The notes: generated by a model not told the origin, from the sequence alone. Shown: positions 49,903-59,746, counted from the first letter of the stretch. The stretch is 64,000 nucleotides of DNA from Eubacteriales bacterium (GCA_024655885.1 JANLFN010000014.1:1-64000); one strand, 5' to 3'. Numbers and translations: made by a program.

Positions 49903-50775
49903 TTGATATTTTTATTGTTTTTATTTGCAGTCCTCCTATCACTGGGTTTCTTTTTTGTCCTTGCGGATGTGCTCAAGCTGCCAACCGTCAAAACGGCGAA
50001 GGCTGTGATGAATGCGGGACGGAAGGACAAAAAGCTTTCCAGGACAGCGGATGCGCTGCTTTTGGATATGGCAATCCGGCTTTCAAAATTCATTTATATG
50101 GACGAGTACAAGAAAAGCCGCCTGAAAAACATCCTGAAAGCAGCAGGTATCCAGATGACTCCCGAAACATATGCGGCTTATGCTTACGTCAAGGCAGTGG
50201 CGATACTCCTTGGAGTGATACCCTGCCTTTTGATTTTGCCGCTGCTGACCCCGGTAGTTGTGTTTCTTGCAGTCACAGTCTATTTCAAGGAAATCCGGAG
50301 AGCCGATGAGTGTTTAGAAGCCAAGAGAGATATGATCGAAAGCGAACTGCCGAGGTTTGTGGCCACCATTGAGCAGGAGCTCAAGAGCAGCCGCGATGTG
50401 CTGTCCATCTTGGAGAACTTCAAGAAGAATGCCGGTCCGGCTCTTGCAGGAGAACTGGACATCGTCTGTGCGGATATGCGTTCATCCAGTTATGAAGCGG
50501 CACTGACAAGGTTTGAGGCAAGGCTTAATTCCCCTCAGCTTTCGGATGTGGTCCGGGGCTTGATTGGCGTGCTTCGCGGCGATGATGGAGCAGTCTATTT
50601 CCAGATGATTGCCCACGACTTCAAGCTGCTGGAGCTGCAGCGCCTCAAAAAGCAGGCTCAGAAGATACCGCCCAAAATCCGCATCTTTTCCTTCCTCATG
50701 CTCATGTGCTTCCTGCTGACCTATCTTGTCATCATGGCATTGGAGATAATCAAGTCACTCGGCGGGATGTTTTAG
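49903..50775 (+). CDS. TadC-like inner-membrane platform protein
   Basis: A 290-residue F-domain protein, second partner of the platform: an N-terminal helix, YKKSRLKNILKAAGIQMTPE, a helix pair, then ESELPRFVATIEQELKSSRD and a C-terminal helix. Start is TTG 49903 behind AGGAGGTG. Like TadB it has the F domain, and the pair order TadB-TadC is standard. Confidence 0.85.
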   Translation: MIFLLFLFAVLLSLGFFFVLADVLKLPTVKTAKAVMNAGRKDKKLSRTADALLLDMAIRLSKFIYMDEYKKSRLKNILKAAGIQMTPETYAAYAYVKAVAILLGVIPCLLILPLLTPVVVFLAVTVYFKEIRRADECLEAKRDMIESELPRFVATIEQELKSSRDVLSILENFKKNAGPALAGELDIVCADMRSSSYEAALTRFEARLNSPQLSDVVRGLIGVLRGDDGAVYFQMIAHDFKLLELQRLKKQAQKIPPKIRIFSFLMLMCFLLTYLVIMALEIIKSLGGMF

Positions 50776-50791
50776 GAAAGGAGGCATCACT

Positions 50792-51160
50792 GTGGAAACG
50801 ATACTGGAAAGATTCTATATGAAAATTGATGCTGACTATGAGGTATATTTTGATGGCGTCAAAAAGATGACCAGTTCCGAATTTATCAGTAATTTGAAAG
50901 AGATTGCAGCGATGCAGGAGATCTATGAAACACTGAAAACCAATACGCCTCTCAACACGGACCATCTCCAATACCTGCTGAGGTTTAAAAATCCGCTCTA
51001 TGTTATTCATGGCTGCTGGATGAGTGAAAAGCAGGATATTTCGGAAGCATTGAATCATACGCTGTGGAATATCTGGGATAAGAGAGATGCCGAGCAGGAC
51101 TACCCGCTTGAAGAAAACATCGACGAGCTTGGGATGCAAAGGGGAGTGGAAATGTGCTGA
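50792..51160 (+). CDS. Small soluble protein, possibly DUF3848-like
   Basis: A 122-residue acidic protein with FYMKIDADYEVYFDGVKKMT, SSEFISNLKEIAAMQEIYET and HTLWNIWDKRDAEQDYPLEE. Similar proteins are placed in conjugative-element Tad loci, and the DUF3848 assignment is tentative. It overlaps the next gene by seven bases. No export signal is present. Confidence 0.55.
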   Translation: METILERFYMKIDADYEVYFDGVKKMTSSEFISNLKEIAAMQEIYETLKTNTPLNTDHLQYLLRFKNPLYVIHGCWMSEKQDISEALNHTLWNIWDKRDAEQDYPLEENIDELGMQRGVEMC

Positions 51161-51549
51161 AAATACTAAAATCCAAACACGGCGAGGGCTACATTGATGT
51201 GGCGGTGCTGGTGCTCTGCGCCATGTTGGTCATTGCTCTTGCCGTCAAGATTTTCCCCGTGTACATTGCCAAAAACCAGCTGGATGCCTTTGCAAATGAA
51301 CTGTGCAGGGAGGCGGAAATTGCCGGACGTGTCGGCAGTGAAACCGATGCAAGGGCGCAGGTGCTCAAGGAAAAGACAGGGCTTGATCCCGCCATTTCAT
51401 GGTCAAAGACAGGAAGGATTCAGCTCAATGAAGAATTCACAGTGACGTTATCCTTGCAGGCCAACATCGGATTATTTGGAGGTTTTGGCTCCTTTCCCGT
51501 CACTTTGACGGCAAGGGCAACCGGAAAGGGAGAAGTGTATTGGAAATGA
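51154..51549 (+). CDS. DUF4320 family pseudopilin-like protein
   Basis: A 131-residue protein with KHGEGYIDVAVLVLCAMLVI near the N-terminus: a charged leader, a Gly-Tyr junction and a hydrophobic helix, the layout of prepilin-peptidase substrates. The rest is a strand-rich outer domain. The leader shares HGEG-x-x-D with the DUF6133 proteins. DUF4320 is a known neighbour of Tad-like genes in ICEs. It overlaps the next gene by ten bases. Confidence 0.8.
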   Translation: MLKILKSKHGEGYIDVAVLVLCAMLVIALAVKIFPVYIAKNQLDAFANELCREAEIAGRVGSETDARAQVLKEKTGLDPAISWSKTGRIQLNEEFTVTLSLQANIGLFGGFGSFPVTLTARATGKGEVYWK

Positions 51550-52091
51550 ATAGAATAAAGTGTATAATAAAGGAAAAGAAAGGCTCCTCGTTTCCACTGG
51601 CGGTTGCTGTTGCCCTTGCATTAGTATTCATTATGTGCGGGATATATGAATACATGCGGCTGATGATTATTGCTTCCAGTGTCCGGGATGCTGTCCAGTC
51701 TGCAATCATTGCAACCGTCAACGACAACTACGATGAAGTGTATAGCGGCGTCCGGGAGGGATACTCGGGAGGCTATGCATTGTCCGGCGCTGTATGGGAG
51801 GACAGACTGGATTATGGCGATATTTATAGCCGCCTGGACCGTGTGCTTGGTCTTCGCGAAAGCGGCGGGGTTCATATCAAATACGCTGGAGAAAAGGTGG
51901 AATTCAAGCTTTCCAACCTCTCGGTGAACATTGTCAATGCAACCTTTGCGCCTTCCGATCCGCACGGAATGCAGAAATTCCTTGCAGATGCAGCCATTCT
52001 GCTGGAGGTTCCGGTGGCCTTTGGCGGAAAAACACTGCTGCCCATGCGGATAAATCTAAAGGTTAAGGCAGGGTATATCCCGAAATTCTAA
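51540..52091 (+). CDS. TadE-like pseudopilin/membrane protein
   Basis: A 183-residue protein with a short basic leader (KCIIKEKKGSSF) and one hydrophobic helix (PLAVAVALALVFIMCGIYEY), then an extracytoplasmic domain. This is the layout of TadE/TadF-type minor pilins. The function is inferred from that layout and the operon position after DUF4320. Confidence 0.7.
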   Translation: MEMNRIKCIIKEKKGSSFPLAVAVALALVFIMCGIYEYMRLMIIASSVRDAVQSAIIATVNDNYDEVYSGVREGYSGGYALSGAVWEDRLDYGDIYSRLDRVLGLRESGGVHIKYAGEKVEFKLSNLSVNIVNATFAPSDPHGMQKFLADAAILLEVPVAFGGKTLLPMRINLKVKAGYIPKF

Positions 52092-52182
52092 GTTTCGCAT
52101 CCTTCCGCTGGACTTTTGAGAACTCTTCTGGTAGGGTGTGAATTGAAAGAGCTAAATCAGAACAAAAAGGAGGCCAAATCCT

Positions 52183-52734
52183 ATGAAAAATATGAGCGAC
52201 AAGACCAAAAGACTGCTTGCAATCGGATGTCTTTCCATCGTTTGCGTGGTTCTTGCAGCTGCTATATATTCCAGATTCCAAGCAAAACCTGTCAAGGATG
52301 ATGCAACAATGTCATCCAGTACGGTGGCGAATGAGATTGCTCCAAGTCCTGATTCAGCCGCGACTAATGAAAATGCAGAGAAGAAAGATGAGGTTGTGGT
52401 CAAGCCGATAGAGACAGGCACAGCGAAGGAAGGCTCATCATCGCAGAACCCGAATGGGACTGTGCAGACCAATGTGCCGGAGCCTGTGAAGCCGACACCA
52501 CCTGAAAAGCCAAAGCCGCAGGGTGATACTACCAATCCCGCAAAACCTCCCGAATACAAGCCGGAGGATACTACCGTGAGCAAACCGTCAGAACCTAAGG
52601 CTGGTGAAAAGAATGAAAAAGGACAGATATGGTTCCCAGGATTCGGCTGGGTAGATGATAAGGGAGGAGGTTCACAAGGTGAGAAAGTAGGTTCAGATGG
52701 TGACATTAATAAGCAGGTCGGGTCAATGGATTAG
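52183..52734 (+). CDS. DUF6550-like membrane-anchored protein
   Basis: A 183-residue protein with a short basic start, one membrane helix (LLAIGCLSIVCVVLAAAIYS), a long Pro/Glu/Lys-rich region and a C-terminal block GQIWFPGFGWVDDKGGGSQG. The final block and layout match DUF6550, which accompanies conjugation genes in Firmicutes. The low-complexity region should extend through the cell wall. Confidence 0.75.
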   Translation: MKNMSDKTKRLLAIGCLSIVCVVLAAAIYSRFQAKPVKDDATMSSSTVANEIAPSPDSAATNENAEKKDEVVVKPIETGTAKEGSSSQNPNGTVQTNVPEPVKPTPPEKPKPQGDTTNPAKPPEYKPEDTTVSKPSEPKAGEKNEKGQIWFPGFGWVDDKGGGSQGEKVGSDGDINKQVGSMD

Positions 52735-52808
52735 CCATCAACCAATAAAAGAATCATCTCAGGAAGCACGGCAGAAATGCTGTGTTTTTTGCTTTTTAAG
52801 GAGGTACT

Positions 52809-54184
52809 ATGAGACGAATAATTGGCATTCTGCTTGTACTGGCCTTGATGTTGACCACTCTCTTTTCAACAACTGCATATGCCGATGGGGAAGGGAATAT
52901 AGATCATGGAGGCGGCGGCTTGGGAAGTGGTACTGGAGAAAACTTCTGGAATCCCGGTGATGAAGGAGTTCGTGTTACTGTCATCAAGGTAAGTGATAGG
53001 ACCCCTGTAACAGTTCCTATTGATTTTACAAATAAAGAACTAACCAGTACTATAAGGCATTTTGGCAAGGTTTCAAAAATATCTTACCGAAATGGATACG
53101 AATTAACGCCAGATACAAGCACATATAGGTACAAAAATCCGGACATAGCAATTCCCAAAATAATAAGATCTGCAAGCGGAAGCGGGGATATTGAAGAAAT
53201 TAAAAGATATTTTTGCTCCGAATACATGATAAAGACCATTTCTAATATAACAGGTTTCAACTATGATACCTTAATAAATGGAGAATATAAAATTCTTCTT
53301 GAACCCATTGCATATCTCACATTCAACGGTATAAAGATGGCAATGACCGCAACGGAGGCTGCCCTTTATGACCAACTGCTGGGAGGCGAGCTTCGCAGCA
53401 AGATGGTCTCTCTGACCCACAAGAACCTTCCTCTTGCCATGTTCCTCGAAACGCCGGATCTTGGATATCCTGCCTGGGCTGGCTCGAAGACCGAAAGGGT
53501 ATCAAATGCGGACATTATATCCTCTCTCGGCCTTGGTATCGTTAGATTTAAGGACAATGTTGATCCTCCACCGGAGGTAAGTGCTTACGACTACGAGTAC
53601 AGGGTCAATACCGAAGTCATCACCGCAGTCACCGTCCGGGGAGGACAGGCTGATCCCGATCATCCGGTATCGGCAACATTTAATATAGGCGGTAGAAGTT
53701 ATAGGGTAAACAATGTATACTATCCAGACGGCGACAGCCAGCTTGTGTGGGTGCGCTGGACAACACCATCCATCCCGCAGACCATGACCATTCATGTAAG
53801 CGTAACCGGCGGCGGTTCCCCAAGCAAAAGCGTAATTACCGCCAGGATTTCAGACCTGTCGCAAAACGAGCCTCCGAATCCTACTGCCAACGACAGGAAC
53901 GACTCCTACACAACGCCGGGCATTCCGGACAATCCGCAGAAAACCTCGGCTTCATGGGGTGTATGGTCCCCATGGTGGCATGAATATTGGGTCTGGATCA
54001 GCCATTGGGTCTGGGTCGTCGATGGAGATGGGGACGGTCATTGGGAGGATCATGGGTGGTGGGAGGATCACGGCTGGTGGGAGTTCGACTGGAATCCTTA
54101 TTCGGCAAGCCTCTCTGCAGCAATGAGCGTAAAACCGGATGATAAGGTGCCTACCGCATGGGTAAGACGATGAAAAGCGGATAT
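52809..54184 (+). pseudogene. Secreted ICE protein, exon A (frameshifted; interrupted by two group II introns)
   Basis: Residues 1-25 are a signal peptide (GILLVLALMLTTLFSTTAYA). The mature part contains a strand-rich region and a Trp-rich segment with three HWxDHGWW-like units (WEDHGWWEDHGWWEFDW). The frame stops at TGA 54171 because a base is missing in the GGG at 54158-54160: adding one G gives PTAWGKTMKSGY, running exactly to the intron at 54185. With that correction exons A, B (56608-56944) and C (59708-59727) form one 577-residue protein. Position next to Tad and conjugation genes suggests a surface part of the transfer machinery. Confidence 0.75.
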
Positions 54185-56607
54185 GTGCGCCCAGATAGGG
54201 CTTTGTTTCAGTAGAAAGTGAGCAAAAATCACTGGTTGGAACTACTACACAAGATGACGTGTAAGTCAACCTACCTTACTGCAAGGGGAAATCCGATACA
54301 GGAACACCGCATGGTAGGAAAGCGACAAGTGGACTTAGGGTAAAAGTCTCGACTTATGTTGCGATGACAAGCAGATACGAGGATAAGCCTGCGATTGGCG
54401 AATGTGAGGTCTAAGCTACCCTTGTTTTGGGTCTAAGGAAATTACCATGATACCTTAGTTGTAATTATCCATATATACCGTAACCGTATATGGAGTCATC
54501 AGCAAATTACAAAGCAGGCATGAGAGCATGTTTTAACAGACCGAAAGCATATCCGACAATCTGCACTTCCAAGGACAAAGCTAAACTGGGGATTGCCTAA
54601 ACAGATACATTTGTCTGCATGGCAACAGAGTTCCAATAGTAGCTTAGGCTGAGGAAATCTCAGAAAACAGCGAAGTGGAACAGTTAATAAATTCAAAATA
54701 GGAAAGATGAAAGGACGGAGAAACCGTGACTAAACCAACATCTGATATTTTGGAGCGTATTTACAAGAATTCAAGCGAGCACAAAGACGGTGTCTACACA
54801 CGTCTGTACCGTTATCTCCTGCGAGATGACATTTATTACCTTGCATATCAAAAGCTATATTCCAACAAGGGTGCATCAACCAAAGGCATTGATAATGATA
54901 CTGCCGACGGTTTTGGAAAAAAGTACGTTGACAGCTTAATAAAAGAACTGTCAGACGGAACATATACACCTAAGCCGGTTCGCAGAGAATATATCAAGAA
55001 GAAAAACGGTAAAATGCGGCCTTTAGGAATACCGTCATTCAGAGATAAGCTGTTGCAAGAGGTAATACGTAACTTTTTGGAAGCAATCTATGAGCCTACA
55101 TTCAGTGACTTTTCGCACGGGTTTAGACCTAAGAGGAGCTGTCACACAGCCCTTGAACAGGCAAAACTATATTTTAGGGGTGCAAAATGGTTCATTGAAG
55201 GCGACATCAAAGGGTGCTTTGACGACATTGACCATGACAAGCTGATTGAGATTTTGCAAAGGAAAATCAAGGATAGCAGATTTATTAATGTTATCCGTAG
55301 TTTTCTGAAAGCAGGATACATGGAGGACTGGAAATACCATCAAACATATTCCGGCTGTCCGCAAGGCGGCATCCTTTCTCCAATTCTTGCCAACATCTAT
55401 CTTAATGAGCTAGACAATGAAATCGCGAAAATAAAGCAAGCCTTTGATAAGCCCGCAACCAGAAAAATCACACCTGAACATAGCTCCTTAAGTGCGAAAC
55501 TCTTTAAAAGAAGGAAGAAACTGAAAAGTGCTACAGGTGAACAAAGAACAGCCTTGTTATCTGAAATTCACGACCTGGAGGAACAATACCGAAAAACACC
55601 CTCAAAAATGCAGGATGACAAAAAGGTATCGTACGTCAGGTATGCCGATGATTTTCTGATAGCAGTAAATGGCAGTAAAGAAGATTGCGTAAGGCTTAAA
55701 GAGCAGTTAGCAAAGTTTCTTTTTGACGAATACAAACTCACTCTAAGCAAAGACAAAACCCTGATTACACACAGCAGTGAGCGAGTAAGATTCTTAGGCT
55801 ATGATATATCGGTTAGGCGAAATCAAGAATATATGACCGATAGCAGGGGACGTAAGGCAAGACATCTAAATAACACTGTTGCATTAAGCGTACCATTTGA
55901 GAAAATCGAAAAGCATATGTTTGAGAAAGGATTTGTCCGTCAAACTGAAGCGAAAAAGTTTAGGCCGCTACACAAAAAAGGCTGGTTGTACCTACCTGAC
56001 GCAGAAATTGTTGAACGATACAATGCGGAGATTCGTGGAATAGTGAATTACTATTACCTTGCCTCAAATCTATACAAGCTGCAATATTTCGCTTATCTGA
56101 TGGAATACAGTTGTCTTGCTACGCTTGCAGGAAAACACAATTCCACAATTAAGAAAATAGTAGCCAAACATAAGCAAGGCAAGGATTGGGCCATCAAGTA
56201 TAAAACGGAAAATGGCGCAACCAAAGAAAAGCGAATTGTAAAACTAAAGGACTGCAATGGTAAGTGCGAGGACAAAATCGTACAACACAAATATTCTGTA
56301 AATACAAATGCGACAATTAGGGCGCGACTACAGGCAGGGATTTGTGAATTGTGCGGTAGTAAAGATAAAGCCAGCTATGAGGTTCATCATGTGCCGAGTG
56401 TAAAGGGGCTGGACGGAACATCGCTTTGGGAGCAGATAATGAAATCCAAACGTAGAAAAACCTTAGTGGTATGTGAAGATTGTCATAAGGCAATCCATGA
56501 CGATTAGACTTGAATTTTTTATACGTTAAATATTAACGGAGAGCCGTATACATCGAGAGGTGTACGTACGGTTCGGTGGCGAGGGTCAGCAATGACCCTT
56601 AGCCTAT
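54185..56607 (+). mobile_element. Group II intron 1
   Basis: The 5' end is the canonical GTGCGCCCAGATAGGG (54185-54200). Domain V is recognisable near 56540-56574 (GAGCCGTAT paired with ACGTACGGTTC), and a domain VI-like hairpin (GGGTCAGCAATGACCC) follows. The 3' end AGCCTAT at 56601-56607 fits the AY rule. Removing this interval joins AGC GGA TAT to GGC ATC AAC in frame. The RT/HNH ORF lies inside. Total length is 2423 bases. Confidence 0.85.
54726..56507 (+). CDS. ltrA: Group II intron 1 reverse transcriptase/maturase with HNH domain
   Basis: A 593-residue intron-encoded protein. RT motifs are in order: PLGIPSFRDKLLQEVIRNFL, HGFRPKRSCHTAL, EGDIKGCFDDIDH, GCPQGGILSPILANIYL, and the catalytic YADD in VRYADDFLIAV. 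The maturase (X) domain follows, with GWLYLPDAEIVERYNAEIRG. At the C-terminus an HNH endonuclease (CELCGSKDKASYEVHH, CEDCHKAIHDD) is present. It should allow retrohoming. Start is GTG 54726 behind AAGGACGGAG. Confidence 0.93.
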   Translation: MTKPTSDILERIYKNSSEHKDGVYTRLYRYLLRDDIYYLAYQKLYSNKGASTKGIDNDTADGFGKKYVDSLIKELSDGTYTPKPVRREYIKKKNGKMRPLGIPSFRDKLLQEVIRNFLEAIYEPTFSDFSHGFRPKRSCHTALEQAKLYFRGAKWFIEGDIKGCFDDIDHDKLIEILQRKIKDSRFINVIRSFLKAGYMEDWKYHQTYSGCPQGGILSPILANIYLNELDNEIAKIKQAFDKPATRKITPEHSSLSAKLFKRRKKLKSATGEQRTALLSEIHDLEEQYRKTPSKMQDDKKVSYVRYADDFLIAVNGSKEDCVRLKEQLAKFLFDEYKLTLSKDKTLITHSSERVRFLGYDISVRRNQEYMTDSRGRKARHLNNTVALSVPFEKIEKHMFEKGFVRQTEAKKFRPLHKKGWLYLPDAEIVERYNAEIRGIVNYYYLASNLYKLQYFAYLMEYSCLATLAGKHNSTIKKIVAKHKQGKDWAIKYKTENGATKEKRIVKLKDCNGKCEDKIVQHKYSVNTNATIRARLQAGICELCGSKDKASYEVHHVPSVKGLDGTSLWEQIMKSKRRKTLVVCEDCHKAIHDD

Positions 56608-56944
56608 GGCATCAACATCAGCGTCACTGCCAATGTAAGCACCAACCAGTCCTCCGCTGTTACCGGAGCGCAAACGGCGGTGACATATTTCCCGGAGTTT
56701 CAGTATCAGACTTACTGGAGGCTTTTGGATAGGACAAGCAGCGGGTATAATGCCACATTTGAGTTCAAGCAAAACAAATACTCAACCTATAACCGACGTG
56801 TTCATTTCACACCTGTTTGGTTTCCTGACGGCAGCTACATGCCCTATACTTGCCTGATGGATTGCTGGACACCTGCCGGAATGCTTTCCATGAATCTCAC
56901 AGATACAGTGATAATACAGGGAAGCTTATGGGATGACTGGCATA
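56608..56944 (+). pseudogene. Secreted ICE protein, exon B
   Basis: Between the two introns, 337 bases continue the frame of exon A after correction: GINISVTANVSTNQSSAVTG, then TYFPEFQYQTYWRLLDRTSS, WFPDGSYMPYTCLMDCWTPA and GSLWDDWH, ending one base into a codon. The codon is completed by exon C. A 93-codon ORF from 56680 to 56961 is only this exon read into the second intron. Confidence 0.75.
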
Positions 56945-59707
56945 GTGCGATACGTTCCTAACTGAAAAGGTTAGGCGCAAGGTCGTGTTTTAATAAACAC
57001 AGTTCTTGCAGAACTGATATTCCGATGGGTGGAATGATGGGGTAACGCCCTGAAACGCCCCCTTGATACTACGGTATGCATCAGTCGTGCAATAGATTTG
57101 ATGTGTAAAGCCCGTTGAAGTCGGCAGAGAACCGCCCAAACAGGTCAAGCTGTGGAAAGCTGTGTAGAGGTACATGGTGCGGTCTATATGCCGGAGGTCT
57201 ATCAATACCTATGGTGAGAATGTGGGTAGTTAGCCCGCTGACGAATTTCCGAATGAAAGGGTCTAAAAGTCGATACAATCGAAAGGTTGTAACCGTGTCA
57301 TGCGGTGTACGTGAGGATAAGTAAAATAGTGCCCATGAAAGTCCTTACGGCATTACAGGTGCCGTCCAGCGTACAGGCTCAAAGGAAAACCTAAGGGTAT
57401 TGGAAATTGGATAGGAATATCGGAACGTAGAAAGGTCAGGACGTGGAGCGCATTGCAGCGCAAGGAAGCGGTATCAGGGAAAGCGGTCACCGTATAACCT
57501 GATTTAATCTGGCTGAGAGCAGTGGCATAGTACCTATGAAACCGTGGAAACACGGCGGAGGGATAGCCACAAGTCGAGAATGATTCTGAAAAACAGTAAG
57601 GTAAAAGCAGACAATATCATAGGTTCGAGTAAGACTAAGAAAGGTAGACCCGCCATTAAAAGCGAGGTGAGCCGACTATGACAGCGACAGGCAAGCAAAG
57701 GAAAAAGGCAAAATTACGCCATGCTGAATACTACGGCCTTCAGGAAATCTTTGATAAGCTGTATGCCGACAGCAAAAACGGTCGCATTTTCAAAGACCTT
57801 ATGCCGCTGATAACAGCGGAGGAAAATATCAAGCTGGCATACCGCAATATCAGGAAAAACAAAGGAAGTAGGACAGCAGGCACAGACAACCGGACAATCG
57901 AAAATCTATCCAAGTTAAGTGATGAACGGCTGGTTTACCTTGTCCAGCGAAAATTGAGTTGGTACGAACCCCAGCCGGTGCGCAGGGTAGAAATACCGAA
58001 ACCAAATGACCCGACAAAAATGCGCCCGCTCGGTATACCAACCATCATGGACAGGCTGATACAGCAATGCGTGTTGCAGGTGCTGGAACCAATATGCGAA
58101 GCAAAATTTCATGATAACAGCCACGGCTTTCGCCCAAACCGAAGCACCGAACACGCCATAGCGCAGGCGGTTAAAATGATGCAGTTAAGCGGACTTTCTT
58201 TTGTGGTTGACATAGACATCAAAGGATTTTTCGATAACGTCAGTCATGGGAAACTGCTCAAGCAAATGTGGACAATGGGAATACGGGATAAAACCCTGCT
58301 CTCAATCATATCCGCAATGCTGAAAGCAGAAGTAGCCGGAATAGGATTTCCAGAAAAAGGAACACCGCAAGGCGGCGTCATTTCCCCGCTTCTTTCAAAT
58401 ATCGTGCTGAATGAACTGGATTGGTGGATAGCAAGCCAATGGGAAAACATGCCTACAAAACGGCAATATTCCACCGGAATTAGTGCGAACGGTGCTCCGA
58501 TTCACAGCAGTCGATATGGCTCGCTTAGAAACCTGACCAACCTGAAGGAATGCTACATTGTGCGTTATGCCGATGATTTTCGCATATTTTGCAGAAAGCG
58601 TGGCGACGCGGAAAAGGTGTTCCATGCTGTTCAGGATTGGCTCAAGCACCGTCTGGGGCTTGAAATCAATCGGGATAAATCACAAATCGTCAATTTGAAA
58701 AAGGGATATTCCGAATTCTTGGGTTTTAAGATGAAGCTGAATCGCAGAGGCACAAAAGCCAACGGAGAACCAAAATACATCGTTAAAAGCCGCATCACCA
58801 ATAAGTCTAAGAAAAAGATTGTCCAAAAAGCGCACGCACTCATACACGATATTGAGTTCCATACAGACGGAAAAGACGGGCAGTATACCGCAGTATCCAT
58901 GTATAACTCATTTGTTATCGGAGTGCATAACTACTATAACATGGCTACCCATGTTCAAAAAGATTTTAGGGAAATTGCCTTTCCTATCTACAAGAGCCTG
59001 AAAGCAAGACTCCGAGAACGGTTGAAAACAAAGTCATGGCTGGATAGCAGGAAAATTCAATATACCATACCAAAGCACATACAGGAGGCATACGGAAAAA
59101 GTGCACAACTCCGGTTTATCGGCACCAATGATACAAAGGTGCTGGTGCCAATCGGTTATGTGTCGCATAAATATCCCCGTATGAAAGCGAGAGTCGTTAA
59201 TAAATACACGCCGGAAGGCAGGGCTGCCATTCATAAAGGGCTGGAGCGGATAGATAAAAACATCCTGCACTACCTGATGAGAAACCCTGTCCGTCATAAA
59301 ACGGTGGAGTTCAATGATAATCGCCTTTCCCTGTACTGTGCACAGCATGGAAAATGTGCGGTCAGCAAACAGATTCTGGACAGAGATGAGGTTCACTGTC
59401 ATCATATAGCACCAAAACACTGTGGCGGTACAGATGAATATGCGAACTTAATCATTGTTTCTGAACGGATGCACCAGCTTATTCATGCAAACAATCCTAC
59501 AACGGTATTTGAATTACTCTCGCATTTCAGCTTAACAAAGCCGCAAATTAGAAAGCTCAATCAGCTTCGGAAGCTTGCAATCGTTGATAACTGCTTTATC
59601 ATACCAGAAGAAATTCCCGATGGAACGCCGTGTGAGGGGAAACTCTCATGCACGGTGTGAAGCGGGGGAAAATCCGGCGATGACATCAAAGGATTACCTA
59701 TCGCTAT
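56945..59707 (+). mobile_element. Group II intron 2
   Basis: The 5' end is GTGCGATACG (56945), and the 3' end CTATCGCTAT at 59698-59707 fits AY. Domain V-like sequence is visible at about 59628-59660 (GCCGTGTGAG paired with CTCATGCACGGTG), followed by a domain VI-like hairpin (AATCC/GGATT). Removing the interval joins TGG CAT A to TC GCC CCT TTG AAA CCG TAA, giving WHIAPLKP and a stop. An intron end one base earlier would give a longer ending (WHIRPFETV), less consistent with AY. Length is 2763 bases. The RNA domains differ from those of intron 1. Confidence 0.8.
57678..59660 (+). CDS. ltrA: Group II intron 2 reverse transcriptase/maturase with HNH domain
   Basis: A 660-residue intron-encoded protein of a different lineage from the first. 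RT motifs: RPLGIPTIMDRLIQQCVLQV, HGFRPNRSTEHAIAQ, VDIDIKGFFDNVSH, GTPQGGVISPLLSNIVL, and YADD in VRYADDFRIF. The X domain lies in the middle (EFLGFKMKLNRRGTK onward), and the C-terminus has an HNH-type segment (EVHCHHIAPKHCGGTDEYAN, MHQLIHANN). All key residues appear intact. Start is ATG 57678; the binding site GCGAGGTGAG precedes it. Confidence 0.93.
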   Translation: MTATGKQRKKAKLRHAEYYGLQEIFDKLYADSKNGRIFKDLMPLITAEENIKLAYRNIRKNKGSRTAGTDNRTIENLSKLSDERLVYLVQRKLSWYEPQPVRRVEIPKPNDPTKMRPLGIPTIMDRLIQQCVLQVLEPICEAKFHDNSHGFRPNRSTEHAIAQAVKMMQLSGLSFVVDIDIKGFFDNVSHGKLLKQMWTMGIRDKTLLSIISAMLKAEVAGIGFPEKGTPQGGVISPLLSNIVLNELDWWIASQWENMPTKRQYSTGISANGAPIHSSRYGSLRNLTNLKECYIVRYADDFRIFCRKRGDAEKVFHAVQDWLKHRLGLEINRDKSQIVNLKKGYSEFLGFKMKLNRRGTKANGEPKYIVKSRITNKSKKKIVQKAHALIHDIEFHTDGKDGQYTAVSMYNSFVIGVHNYYNMATHVQKDFREIAFPIYKSLKARLRERLKTKSWLDSRKIQYTIPKHIQEAYGKSAQLRFIGTNDTKVLVPIGYVSHKYPRMKARVVNKYTPEGRAAIHKGLERIDKNILHYLMRNPVRHKTVEFNDNRLSLYCAQHGKCAVSKQILDRDEVHCHHIAPKHCGGTDEYANLIIVSERMHQLIHANNPTTVFELLSHFSLTKPQIRKLNQLRKLAIVDNCFIIPEEIPDGTPCEGKLSCTV

Positions 59708-59727
59708 TCGCCCCTTTGAAACCGTAA
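59708..59727 (+). pseudogene. Secreted ICE protein, exon C
   Basis: Twenty bases after intron 2 supply the last codons of the split gene (IAPLKP and stop TAA 59725-59727). The boundary rests on the intron 3' AY rule and on frame continuity. Confidence 0.6.
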
Positions 59728-59746
59728 AAAGATCAGAAAAAGAAAG

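Noticed and set aside
54726..59660. Two reverse transcriptases as part of a diversity-generating retroelement or retron
   Set aside because: Both have maturase and HNH domains and are flanked by group II intron ends and domain V; no template/variable repeat pair or msr/msd structure was seen.
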